A program made the position numbers and the translations under genes. Below, one piece after another: positions 10,301 through 21,233 of a stretch of DNA of 64,000 nt (its first letter is position 1; each line of letters starts with the position of its first letter). The notes under the pieces were generated by a model that saw nothing but the letters and a program-made list of their open reading frames with translations, was not told where the DNA came from and ran no database searches. The DNA comes from Bacteroidales bacterium (GTDB taxonomy: Bacteria > Bacteroidota > Bacteroidia > Bacteroidales > VadinHA17): positions 56,061 to 120,060 of the forward strand of contig JADKBK010000013.1 of assembly GCA_016715075.1 (NCBI GenBank), given 5' to 3'.

Positions 10301-13300
10301 TGAATACCGGCAGCAGCTTCAACATGTCTGGTACCAGCACGCTGACAATAATAAGGGGTGGAGGTACAAGTTCATATGGAGATCTTTATCTCAGGCCGGA
10401 GAGTTCATCTGTTACAGGAGGAACAATTTATCTTCAGCCTGTGACCGGTATTACTGCGGCAGAGGAATCCTTTAAGATTGATGCCAACATTTCACTTAAT
10501 AACCTTACGATAAACGGCTTTGCTGCAGCTGATGCGGCAATTGCCTCATTACTTGTCAATCCTCTTGTTGTAAATGGTAATCTTACTCTTTCTGATGGCT
10601 TCAGTACCCTTACAGCCAATAACCTTGATGTAACTATCGGCGGTAATTTCACAAATTCCGGAGTGTATAATTATGGTACAAATACCACTCGTTTTACCGG
10701 TAATACCCAGTCAATTCTCGGCACAACAATTTCAAACTTCTACAACCTTGTTGTGTCACCGGTCAACTCTCTTACAGTTAATAACAATTTCAATGTTACC
10801 GGAAACCTTACAATTAGCAGTGGAACACTGGTTCTTGCAAACAGGAGACTGACCCTTCAGGGTAATATTACAAACAATGGGACCTATACTGATGACAATA
10901 ATACTGGCGGAGTAAGCCTCAACGGAACGAGCCTGCAACAGGTATATGGCACCGGATCGTTTGGTAGACTGGAACTCAACAATATAGCCGGGGCAAGGAT
11001 AAATAATAATATCACCCTTCAGAATAACCTGGTGCTTACAACAGGCAATCTCGATATCAATGCCTACCAGCTCATTCTGGAACTGAACAGCAACATCGGA
11101 GGGAGTCCATTCACTCTTAACAACATGATAATTTCAGATGGAGTCGCCAGCAGTCCGGGAGTAAGAAAGTTCTTTAACATAATCGCATCCCCAACTAGCT
11201 TTACTTTCCCCGTAGGCGTATCAGGTAAATATACTCCTGCCATATTAACAATAAATGCTAACAGCGCTGTAGGATATATAAATGTTAATCCAATAAACAA
11301 TAATCATCCCGCCGTAGTCGATCCTAACAGTGTGCTTAATTATTACTGGAATATTGAAAGCTCAGGTATAACTAATTTTGCAGGCAACTTTGCACTTAAG
11401 TACATGTCAAGCGACGTCAGGGGAACAGAAAGCAGTTATATCGCTGCCCGTCTTCTCCTTCCCGGAACCTCATGGAGTAAGGCAACTCCCGGACCGCTTA
11501 CAGACAATGTTGATGAAAGCACCCAGACGATAATGTTTACAATGCCGACAGGAACGAATAATCTGAACGGCGATTATACTGCAGGAACAGATGCAGCAAT
11601 TCCTGATGATGTACCTTCTTATATAACCATCAGCGACGGAGACTGGTCCGATGAGACAATCTGGGCACCAGTGGGAGGCTCTGATCCCTGTCCTGTTGGC
11701 GGACCGAACGGATTTGTGGTAACCATAGATCACCAGGTAAGAACTGACGTCAACTACTGTTTTGCTTATGCAACGACTATCAATAATCTGCTGAGTATTG
11801 AAAATCCTACATACGGGCATAATCTTGGACTTGTTGACGGGAATGGTAAAATAGTTATGGGCAGCGGAAATATGCCTGCCGGAAATTATTCCTCATTTCT
11901 TACCTGCGGAGGAGGAGGCACTCTTGAATACGGAGGTTCAGGAACCTATTCGATAATCGCTTCCCAGTACAATACTGTTCCCAACCTGTCTTTTACAGGA
12001 TCCGGAACAAGGATTCTTCCATCCAGGGATCTTACAATCTGCAACCGAATGGTGATCGACGGACCGCTGGTAGACAATTCTGTAAATAACAAGAGTCTTA
12101 TTCTCAGAGGTACAATGGAGAGATATAATACCGGATCATTCCATTCAGGTTCAGGTTCTACTGCAACCGTTTCTTTCCAGGGAACAGCTGCCCAGGCCCT
12201 AGGGGGTGTGACAGGCAGTTTCAATGGTGCTGACGGATTTAATAATCTGGAAATAAACAACATTAACGGACTCACTATAGGAACCGGAACTATTGAAATC
12301 AACGGCAACCTGCTGCTGACCAGCGGAATAATATCTACTTCATCAACAAACAGGCTTGTTATCACGAATACCCTTTCTGCATGCGTTTTCCCTTCGGCAG
12401 GGAGTGCTAATTCATTCGTGGCAGGTCCTTTGTCAAAAAACATTACTGCCGGAAATACATTTATATATCCGATCGGAACTGGTACTACTCCTGGCCATAC
12501 ATTTACAGTTACATCAGGCGCAGGCAGTACAGCACTCTGGACAGCTGAATATTTTTCTCCAAACGGAACGGCCTCATCCTTCACCACTCCTCTCCAGGCA
12601 GTTAATAACGATGAATACTGGAGCCTGAGTGCAAGCTCCACAAGAAACGGAAGTGTTAAAATGGCCTGGGATATTTATAGCGCCATTACACCGCTTATGA
12701 CACAGAATGGTATTTCTGATATGCGGGCGGCTGCCTACACAGCAGGAAGCTGGCAGGAACTTCAGACAAATGTAACAGGTAACAACAATGCAGGTGATGT
12801 ATCTACGGCTAACCAGGTAAGTATTTCTTCCACAGCAACTGACTTCACCCTTGCATCTGTCTCCTCTACAACACCAAGAGCTTCAATGGCTCCTGTCGGA
12901 GCAGTCTGCGGAAATGAAGGCATTCCTCTCGAATTCACAGCTTCGTCTCCGATACCTTTCAATTATAGAATCTTCTATACGATTAACGGATCAGCACAAA
13001 CACCGGTGGTGATAACCTCCCTGCCATACATTTTACCAACGGCTGTACCTGGTGTGTACCAATTAACCGGTTTCACCTATGACAATGATCTCAACACCGG
13101 CGTTGTTGACCCTGCTGCCATAAATATTTACAGTGCACCTACAACTGCAGATGCAGGTCCGGATCAATCTCTCTGTGGTGTATCAGGAACGACCCTTGCT
13201 GGCAATAACCCGGCACCATATACAGGTATATGGACCATAGTAAGTGGTTCAGGTGGCACATTGGTAAATAGTTCACTTTATAATGCAACATTTACAGGTG

Positions 13301-15720
13301 TACTTGGGGGAACATATACCTTAAGATGGACAATCAGCAATGTGTCATGCACCTCATCCGACGATGTGATAATTACCTTTCCTGTAGCCGCTTCACGTCC
13401 CTCAAATTTCACTTCAGCTCCATCGCCGGTCTGCCAGGGATCTTCAGGGAATATTTATACAGTGCCGGATGTTCCGGGTTATTCCTATAACTGGTTATAC
13501 AGCGGCACCGGTTGCACTATCAACGGAACCGGAAGTTCAGTGACCCTCGATTTCTCTCCTTCGGCCACCAGTGGCACACTCAGTGTTACCGCAACAAATG
13601 CCTGCGGAACAAGTTCTGCCAGATCAGTTAATATTACAGTCAATCCTTTGCCAGTTGCCACATTCAGTTATACCGGCTCTCCATACTGTCAGAATGATCC
13701 TAATCCTCTTCCGGTATTTTCAGGAGGAGGAATTGCCGGAACTTTCTCATCAACAGCTGGCCTTGCATTTATCAGCACCTCAACCGGACAGATTGATCTT
13801 ATCGCCAGTACTCCTGGGACTTACACAGTTACCAATACTATAGCTGCTGCAGGAGGCTGTGGTGTAGTCATTGCAACAAGTTCCTTTTCAATTCGAACTG
13901 ACCAGACCTGGACCGGAGCCGTCAACAGCGACTGGAATAATCCTGGAAACTGGTCATGCGGATACGTACCCGATAGCTATATTTCTGTTCAGATACCTGA
14001 TGTGTCGAATGAACCCGTTCTGAACCCTGGTCCTGAGGCTACGGTAAATAATCTGGATATCAGTTCAGGATCATCATTTACTGTAATAGGTAATACTTTA
14101 AAAATATTGGGAACAATATCAAACAGCGGTACTCTAACAGCAAATGACGGAACAATTGAATTGAATGGAAATACTGCACAATCTGTGGGTTCTGTCTTTG
14201 CCGGCAATGAGGTCAAAAACCTTACTATTAATAATCCGGCCGGAGTAATTTTAACCGGACAGGTTGGTGTGTCAGGGATACTCAAAGCTGAATCGGGAAG
14301 CCTTTCTTCAGGAGGAAACCTGACTCTGCTATCTACTAATGTGCAGACTGCACTTATTGACGGATCCGGATCGGGTTCTGTTACCGGAAATGTGACAATG
14401 CAGAGATATCTGCCCAGTTCATTCGGATACAAATACCTCAGTTCTCCTTTCCAGGCAGCAACGACCGGCGAATTCGGAGATGAGATTGTACTGGGTTCAT
14501 TTGTATTTTACAGGTATGATGAAAGCCGTTCGGCGTCAGGATGGGTCAGTTACAGTACCCCTACCAATATTCTTAATCCTCTTGAAGGCTATGCTATCAA
14601 CTTCGGCACTTCGATTTTGCCAATCACAGCTGACATAACAGGAGTTGTCAACAACGGGAGTCTTTCAGTAACTCTCTTTAATCATAACAATACCTTCACC
14701 CAAGGCTTTAACCTTATTGGCAATCCTTATCCCTCGCCCATTGACTGGGATGCAGCAACCGGATGGACAAAAACAAATATTGATAATGCCCTGTATTATT
14801 TTAAAGCCAGTACCAGCGATCAGTATGGCGGAATATACAGTACTTACATAAATGGCATATCAAGCGATGGAACTGCAACTGCTATTATTCCTTCAATGCA
14901 GGCATTCTTCGTACATGTCTCAGATGGAAGCTGGCCCATTACAGGTGTGCTCGGGATGAATAACAGTGTAAGGGTTACCGATCTCACACATCCGATTACC
15001 AAATCTGATGGCGCTAACCAGTCGCCGCTTCTCAGGCTTACTGCAGCATTTGCTGACGATGCAGCTTCTTCAGACCCGCTTGTTATTTATTTCGACGAAA
15101 AGGCTGCGACAGGTTATGATAGTAATCTTGATGCAATCAAATTGCTGAATACTGACCTGAAAGTTGCCAACCTTTATACAATGTCGCCCGAAGGGAAGAA
15201 ACTTTCTATCAACGCTCTTCCTGAAATAACAGGTGACTTCTGCAATGTACCGCTTGGAATTAAAGTTAACAGGTCAGGAAATGTAATCTTTAAAATCCGA
15301 AGTGCTGCTGAATCCCTTAAAGCAAAACGGATCTATATTGCTGACATTGTTGCCGGGACAGAACAGGATCTGCTACCCGATAAGGAATACTCCGTTAACC
15401 TTGAAAAAGGCGAATATAATAACAGATTTTTCCTTAATCTGTCAAATATTACTACCGGGAATAATGAAAATACGCCAGATACAGATCTGTTCTCCATCTA
15501 CAGCACTTATGGAATTCTTAAGTCAGAAATTGGCATTGTGGCAGGAAATTACGGAACTCTGAGGGTCTATAACATCTCCGGACAGATCATGTTGATTGAA
15601 AAAATCTATACGACAGGTTACCATGAATTCGATAAAAAATTTAAAGACGGGATCTATATTGTGAATTATACTACAGGTACTTTCAGCAGTTCGAAAAAAT
15701 TATTCATAGATAACCAATGA
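4391..15720 (+). CDS. Giant repetitive surface adhesin with T9SS type A sorting domain (frameshifted)
   Basis: One gene split by a frameshift near 9757-9768: frame 2 runs 4391-9778, and the next frame is open from before 9766 to 15720. Restoring one missing base gives NSAGTPRTQFGTVTVNKGTS and a ~3776-residue protein. Signal peptide ~1-27. The body is Asn/Thr/Gly/Ser-rich beta-solenoid-like repeats (N-G-T/N-x-Q, NNLTING and GNLTI motifs). Five super-modules begin with a W-x(4-6)-W unit, at about residues 34, 518, 1487, 2411 and 3172. PKD/Ig-like domains lie near 2960-3160, a FNLIGNPYPSPIDW segment near 3440, and a C-terminal LRVYNISGQ...GIYIVNY type A sorting domain in the last ~80 residues. 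It should be exported by T9SS and bound to the cell surface. Lies inside the chaperone/usher operon and overlaps the next start by 4 bases. Confidence 0.85.
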
Positions 15721-16244
15721 GTTTTTTAAACCGGATATTATACTTATTCAACAGGAAGAATAGCATCCTAATTCTATTGGGGCTATTGCTTTTTGCCTTT
15801 TCAATGGAACTATCAGCACAGGAGCCTCCCCCTCGTCCGATAGAGGTAACTGTAGCTCAAAACCTAGGATTCGGCGCATTCGCGCATGGACCTACAGGTG
15901 GCACAGTAACAATAGACCCTGCAGGATCCCGTTCAGGCTCAGTTGATATAATTCTTCTCAATCTCGGCTATACTTATTCAGCTGCTGTATACAGGCTAGT
16001 GGCAAATGCGGGTACTGTCGTGTCCGTACTAAACGGATCGGATATTACACTGACCGGAAGCAACGGAGGGACAATGGTGCTTCACATCGGCGCATCCACT
16101 CCGGTTTCACCATTTGTCATTAACACAATACCTCCCAATTATACTGTACTCAATTTAGGAGGAACACTGACAGTAGGAAATTCAGCTCAAAATCCACCCG
16201 GCGCCTATACCGGACTATTCTATATTACATTTATTCAGGAGTGA
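15717..16244 (+). CDS. DUF4402 domain secreted protein 3 (short N-terminus)
   Basis: 175 residues. A long N-terminal region with a hydrophobic helix (FNRKNSILILLGLLLFAFSM) ends in a signal-peptidase-like site near residue 35 (ELSAQ). The mature domain shows the same marks as the other two: LGFGAFAHGPTGGTVTI, GGTLTVG, and a final AYTGLFYITFIQE strand. Only ~19 residues lie between the predicted cleavage site and LGFG, against ~27 and ~31 in the two others, so a donor-strand extension may be shortened or missing. ATGA overlap with the adhesin stop implies translational coupling. The usher-like gene follows after 32 bases. A fibre-tip or base subunit is possible but unproven. Confidence 0.8.
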   Translation: MSFLNRILYLFNRKNSILILLGLLLFAFSMELSAQEPPPRPIEVTVAQNLGFGAFAHGPTGGTVTIDPAGSRSGSVDIILLNLGYTYSAAVYRLVANAGTVVSVLNGSDITLTGSNGGTMVLHIGASTPVSPFVINTIPPNYTVLNLGGTLTVGNSAQNPPGAYTGLFYITFIQE

Positions 16245-16276
16245 TCAATTATTAAAACTAAAGGAGAGAACAACCT

Positions 16277-19200
16277 ATGATGATCACCAAAGCATACACT
16301 AACTTACCATCTTTAAGGTGTATGTTTTTGAATCTTTCAGGCTTTCTCGCTTTGTTATTTGTTTTTAGCTTCATTATTCCTACCGTCCCTGTTGCAGCAC
16401 AGGACGAATACAGTGAAATCTCGGTATTTATTGAGGTACACCATGTAGGAGGCAGTGAAGTATCTGCCATAATAAAAGGCAATGAAATTTTCCTTTCAGT
16501 ACCGGAACTGTTTGATTTTCTAAAAATAAAAAACAGTCCTGACAAGGAGTTGGAGAATGTCACAGGTTCTTTTATAAACCCTGAAGCTACCTATACTATA
16601 AGCAGATCAGAGAAACAGATCAGATATCAGGATAAAGTTATCAACCTGGCCCCGGGAGACATTATACGTACGGAATCAAATTTCTATCTCAAATCAAACT
16701 ACTTCGGATCAGTATTCGGACTTGACTGCAATTTTAGTTTCAGAAGCCTTTCCGTACAGGTGGACAGCAAGGTTGAATTGCCGATGATCCGTGAGATGCG
16801 TCTTGAGGAGATGAGAAAAAACATGAGCAGGCTTAAAGGAGAGGTCAAGGCTGACACTACAATAGGACGAAGTTATCCACTCTTTAAGTTCGGGATGGCA
16901 GACTGGTCGGCTATAGCTACAGAGGAGGTCGACGGAAAATCAGAAGCAAGACTTAACCTGGCACTGGGAGCAATGGTGGCAGGAGGTGAGGCTACTGCTA
17001 ATTTATATTATAATAGTCAGGATCGTTTTAATGAGAAGCAGCAACATTACCTCTGGCGTTATGTTAATAATGACTTTGCCGCATTGAGACAGGTAATGGC
17101 GGGCAAAATTTCCGCAAATGCGATATCTACCCTTTACAACCCGGTGATCGGAGTTCAGTTCACCAATACACCCACAACCTACAGGCGTTCATTTGGTTCA
17201 TACACCCTCAGCGACAGAACAGAACCTGGCTGGATCGTTGAACTTTATGTCAATAATGTAATGGTTGATTTTGTTAAAGCCGATGCTTCAGGTTTTTTTA
17301 CTTTTCAGGTACCAATGGTTTACGGAAACTCATCGGTTAAACTGAAGTTTTACGGGCCATGGGGTGAAGAGCGCATTCGTGAACAGCATATTAGTATCCC
17401 CTTCAATTTTCTTCCTGTCAAGACACTTGAATATACAGCCAGTGCAGGTATTGTAGAAGATACCCTCAGAAGCAGATTCTCCCGCGCCAATGTAAACTAT
17501 GGTTTAACAAAAAGCATTACAATCGGTGGCGGAGTAGAATATCTTTCCTCGATTTCTGAACGACCGGCAATGCCATTTATAAATACATCTGTCAGAATTA
17601 CAAATAACCTGCTTCTTTCAGCCGAGTATTCCTATAAAGTCAGAACAAAGGGAACTCTCACCTATCAGCTGCCATCCAGCATGCAGTTCGATCTTTACTA
17701 TTCTCTTTATGATAAGAATCAGAAAGCCATTAACTTTAATTACCGGGAGGAACGTAAAGCTGTATTTTCCACTCCCCTACGCATAGGAAAATTTTCATCT
17801 TACCAAAGGTTCTCAGTGTACCAGATAGTACTTCCGGATTTCAGGTATACAACCGGAGAATGGCTGTTCTCGGGGTCGGTATCAGGAATTAACACCAACC
17901 TTACCACCTATGCCCTGTTTATGGACAAGAATACCCCGAATGTTTACAGTACTTTGTCAATGGCATTCAGGTTGCCGGCTCAGTTTGTACTTATGCCGCA
18001 GGTACAGGCAGGCTATACCCGGCAAGAGATAATCTCAGCAAAACTGGGAATCGAGAAACGTCTGATGGAACATGCCTTTATTAATCTCTCATTTGAACAG
18101 TATTTTAATAATAATGTGCGGTTTGCAGAACTGGGTTTCAAGTATGATTTCTCATTTGCTCAGACAGGGGTATCAGTCAGACAATCAGACAAAAGAACAT
18201 CATTTGTTCAGTACGCCAGAGGCAGTCTGATCAACGATTCAAAAACCGGTTATCTTGGAACTGATAACCGCACAAATGTCGGCAAAGGTGGCATTTCAAT
18301 ATCAGCATTCATTGATATCAATGGTAATGGGATCAAAGACAAAGGTGAACCCAGGGCATACGGATTAAATCTTCATGCAGGAGGTGGACGCATTGAGAGA
18401 AGCGATCGTGATTCAACAATAAGAATTCTGGGACTGGAACCATATACCAATTGTTTTGTTGAACTGGATCCCAATAGTTTTGAAAATATCTCATGGAGAT
18501 TGCCGGTTCATTCTTTGAATATCACTGTCGATCCCAACATTCTGAAAAATATAGAAATACCGATTACAGTTTCCGGCGAGGCGACAGGTAAGGTATTACT
18601 GGAAAAAGATAACATGATTACCGGTCAGGGAAGAATAATAATGGACTTTTATACTTCCGGCAACAAACCAGCAGGGAAAACGATTACAGAAAATGACGGA
18701 TATTACAGCTTATTCGGACTTACACCTGGGAAATATACAGTAAGGATAGACACAGCCCAGCTGAGAAAGCTTGGAATGAAGTCATATCCTGAATCACAGC
18801 AGTTTAACCTGGCTGCCGGAACCGACGGAGATGTAATTAGCGGGCTCGACTTTACCCTCAGGATGCTAAAAGCAGATACTGTTGAAGTATCAGTGAAGCC
18901 ATTTATCAGAAAGGATACCACCTATATGATAATCCACGAGATCACGCAAGAGCTTGTAACCATTGAAAAGGATAGTTATGCTATACAGCTTGGCGCTTTC
19001 AAGGTTAAAGGAAATGCTGAAAAGCTCCGTAAAAAACTTGAAGCTCTTCTTGGCAAAAAAGTGGAAATTGTTGTTGAAGACGGCTTCTTTAAAGTCAGGA
19101 TTCCTGATCTCGCCGACCGTGCTGAAGTAAATAAAGATCTGGCACTACTGCAGCAGGCAGGCATCACCGAAGTCTGGATAATAAGTAAGCTCGCAAAACA

Positions 19201-19906
19201 GAAGCAATGGATACTCAGGGAGATAAAGGATTCACTATCTATGGTAACAGAGAGAGTTATTGAAAAACCATTTATGATTACAAGCCCGAGAAAGTCAATT
19301 CAGATTGGCGCCTTCACTGATGAATCAAGAGCTAAATTCCTGCAGAAAGAGATCTCTGCTTCAGTGAAGAATGAGGTTGTGATTGTGCATCAGAACGGAT
19401 ACTATAAAGTCAGAGTCATTGGATTTAACAGCGATGATGAGATGAAAGATTTCCTCCCTGAACTCGCTACAATAAATCTTCATAATACCAGGATCAGACC
19501 AGTCAAAAAACCGGTGGTGATTGTACCTGAGGTCAGACAACCGGTAATTGAGCCGCCTGTAACAGAAAAACATCTTTTCGAAATACCTCCTTTTGTGGCG
19601 CCTGATACGACATTGAAAAAGACTGAAATACTCAGGGATACAACTGAAGCTGAGATTAAGACTGCTCCTGCGAAAAAACTTACAATATCACTGCAGGTAG
19701 GGGTATATTATAAGGAATCAAAGGCACGCAAAGCTCAGAGAAAGATAACATCCAAACTGCACCTGCAAGTTGAAATAGTCAAAAAATGGGACTATTACAG
19801 GGTTATGGTGGTAGGATTCAAAACCAGGGAGGAGACATATAAATACTATCCCGAACTGGCAGGTATAGGCTATCCAGGCATAACCCTGATAGAGGAGTAT
19901 AAATAA
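16277..19906 (+). CDS. Usher-like outer-membrane protein with three C-terminal SPOR domains
   Basis: 1209 residues; signal peptide to ~41 (VPVAAQ). Residues ~45-150 look like an usher N-terminal domain. Residues ~200-670 are a beta-barrel-like region containing a PapC/FimD-like middle stretch: SDRTEPGWIVELYVNNVMVD, FTFQVPMVYGNSSVKLKFYG and FLPVKTLEYTASAG. At ~675-690 stands DINGNGIKDKGEP, an SdrB-type Ca-binding-like start of an Ig module, followed by a carboxypeptidase-regulatory-like domain (ENDGYYSLFGLTPGKYTV). Three SPOR repeats sit at ~898-975, ~1003-1075 and ~1133-1209. Inferred role: outer-membrane secretion pore for the DUF4402 subunits, tethered to peptidoglycan. AAAGGAGAG about ten bases before the start is an unusual Shine-Dalgarno-like sequence for this phylum. 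Confidence 0.75.
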   Translation: MMITKAYTNLPSLRCMFLNLSGFLALLFVFSFIIPTVPVAAQDEYSEISVFIEVHHVGGSEVSAIIKGNEIFLSVPELFDFLKIKNSPDKELENVTGSFINPEATYTISRSEKQIRYQDKVINLAPGDIIRTESNFYLKSNYFGSVFGLDCNFSFRSLSVQVDSKVELPMIREMRLEEMRKNMSRLKGEVKADTTIGRSYPLFKFGMADWSAIATEEVDGKSEARLNLALGAMVAGGEATANLYYNSQDRFNEKQQHYLWRYVNNDFAALRQVMAGKISANAISTLYNPVIGVQFTNTPTTYRRSFGSYTLSDRTEPGWIVELYVNNVMVDFVKADASGFFTFQVPMVYGNSSVKLKFYGPWGEERIREQHISIPFNFLPVKTLEYTASAGIVEDTLRSRFSRANVNYGLTKSITIGGGVEYLSSISERPAMPFINTSVRITNNLLLSAEYSYKVRTKGTLTYQLPSSMQFDLYYSLYDKNQKAINFNYREERKAVFSTPLRIGKFSSYQRFSVYQIVLPDFRYTTGEWLFSGSVSGINTNLTTYALFMDKNTPNVYSTLSMAFRLPAQFVLMPQVQAGYTRQEIISAKLGIEKRLMEHAFINLSFEQYFNNNVRFAELGFKYDFSFAQTGVSVRQSDKRTSFVQYARGSLINDSKTGYLGTDNRTNVGKGGISISAFIDINGNGIKDKGEPRAYGLNLHAGGGRIERSDRDSTIRILGLEPYTNCFVELDPNSFENISWRLPVHSLNITVDPNILKNIEIPITVSGEATGKVLLEKDNMITGQGRIIMDFYTSGNKPAGKTITENDGYYSLFGLTPGKYTVRIDTAQLRKLGMKSYPESQQFNLAAGTDGDVISGLDFTLRMLKADTVEVSVKPFIRKDTTYMIIHEITQELVTIEKDSYAIQLGAFKVKGNAEKLRKKLEALLGKKVEIVVEDGFFKVRIPDLADRAEVNKDLALLQQAGITEVWIISKLAKQKQWILREIKDSLSMVTERVIEKPFMITSPRKSIQIGAFTDESRAKFLQKEISASVKNEVVIVHQNGYYKVRVIGFNSDDEMKDFLPELATINLHNTRIRPVKKPVVIVPEVRQPVIEPPVTEKHLFEIPPFVAPDTTLKKTEILRDTTEAEIKTAPAKKLTISLQVGVYYKESKARKAQRKITSKLHLQVEIVKKWDYYRVMVVGFKTREETYKYYPELAGIGYPGITLIEEYK

Positions 19907-19930
19907 AGGAAAAAAGGTAAAGCGCTATTA

Positions 19931-21211
19931 TTACATCGAGAAGAGCGGATAAGCTTTCATCATGTCAATAACCTTATCCCCTACCCTTTTTATTACAGCT
20001 TCATTCTCAATATTCGAAATCACTTCATCTATCAGATCAACTATAACTCCCATATCAGCCTCTTTGAGGCCCCTGGTTGTAATTGCAGGAGTTCCGACAC
20101 GGAGACCTGATGTAAGGAATGGCGACCGGCTGTCAAACGGAACCATGTTTTTGTTAACAGTAATATGGGAGAGAACAAGAGTGTTTTCAACCTTTTTTCC
20201 TGTAATATCTGGAAATTTTGTTCTAAGGTCAATAAGCATGAGATGGTTATCAGTTCCATCGGAAATTACCTTATATCCTTTTTCCATAAATGCTTTTGCC
20301 ATCACGGCAGCATTCTTCTGAACTGCCGACTGGTAAACATTGAACTTCGGATCAAGCGCCTCGCCGAAAGAGACGGCTTTGGAAGCAATTACATGCTCAA
20401 GAGGACCACCCTGTATACCCGGAAAGACAGCTGAATTAAGAAGTGATGACATCATTTTCTCCTCACCCTTGGGTGTGGTTAAACCCCATGGATTAACAAA
20501 GTCCTTGCCCATCAGTATAATACCTCCCCTGGGGCCCCGAAGCGTCTTATGTGTGGTGGAAGTAACAATATGAGCATATTTTAAGGGATTCTTTAATAGT
20601 CCGGCAGGAATCAGCCGAGCAGGATGAGCCATATCGACAAGGAATATTGCGCCAATTTTATCAGCAATATTGCGCATCCTCTCATAGTCCCACTCTCTTG
20701 AGTAAGCTGAAGCTCCGCCTATAATCATCTTTGGCTTCTCCTTAAGAGCGACACTCTCCATCATATCATAATCAATAAGTCCTGTCTCCTCAATAACACT
20801 GTAGGCAACCGGCCTGTAAAACAGTCCTGATGAATTAACAGGAGATCCATGTGACAGATGGCCTCCATGAGCCAGATTAAGGCCCATAAAAGTGTCGCCT
20901 GGTTTAAGCACGGTCAGAAACACAGCCATGTTCGCCTGGGCTCCTGAATGAGGCTGAACATTTGCATATTCTGCATCAAAGAGCTGCTTCAGACGGTCTA
21001 TTGCTATCTGCTCCGACTGGTCTACGATCTCACAGCCACCATAATACCTGTATCCGGGATATCCTTCGGCATATTTGTTTGTCATAACAGATCCCATTGC
21101 TTCAAGTACCTGCTGGCTGACAAAATTCTCGGAAGCAATTAATTCAATTCCGTTTATCTGACGCTGACGTTCCTTCTCAATCAGATCAAAAATTTGTGTA
21201 TCTCTTTTCAT
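19931..21211 (-). CDS. glyA: Serine hydroxymethyltransferase
   Basis: 426 residues, full length. This PLP enzyme of the cytoplasm interconverts serine and glycine and loads the one-carbon unit onto tetrahydrofolate. Recognisable features are ELIASENFVS near the N-terminus, KYAEGYPGYRYYGGC (residues ~46-60), the PLP-contacting VQPHSGAQAN, LVDMAHPA, and the Schiff-base lysine motif STTHKTLRGPRGG (Lys ~222). The C-terminal LRVGTPAITTRG folate-domain motif is present. It lies 22 bases downstream of the ClC channel gene on the same strand, so the two may share a transcript. It converges on the usher-like gene with only 24 bases between stops. Confidence 0.98.
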   Translation of the reverse strand: MKRDTQIFDLIEKERQRQINGIELIASENFVSQQVLEAMGSVMTNKYAEGYPGYRYYGGCEIVDQSEQIAIDRLKQLFDAEYANVQPHSGAQANMAVFLTVLKPGDTFMGLNLAHGGHLSHGSPVNSSGLFYRPVAYSVIEETGLIDYDMMESVALKEKPKMIIGGASAYSREWDYERMRNIADKIGAIFLVDMAHPARLIPAGLLKNPLKYAHIVTSTTHKTLRGPRGGIILMGKDFVNPWGLTTPKGEEKMMSSLLNSAVFPGIQGGPLEHVIASKAVSFGEALDPKFNVYQSAVQKNAAVMAKAFMEKGYKVISDGTDNHLMLIDLRTKFPDITGKKVENTLVLSHITVNKNMVPFDSRSPFLTSGLRVGTPAITTRGLKEADMGVIVDLIDEVISNIENEAVIKRVGDKVIDMMKAYPLFSM

Positions 21212-21233
21212 ATTTTATTGTTTTTAAAGATTG

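Noticed and set aside
11946..12641. Minus-strand reading frame of about 230 codons inside the adhesin
   Set aside because: The sense strand is a clear repeat protein; the antisense frame arises from Asn/Thr/Ala codon bias and shows no motif.
4391..15720. Tandem repeats in the adhesin read as a CRISPR-like or mobile repeat
   Set aside because: They are degenerate protein repeats in frame, with no constant DNA unit or spacers.
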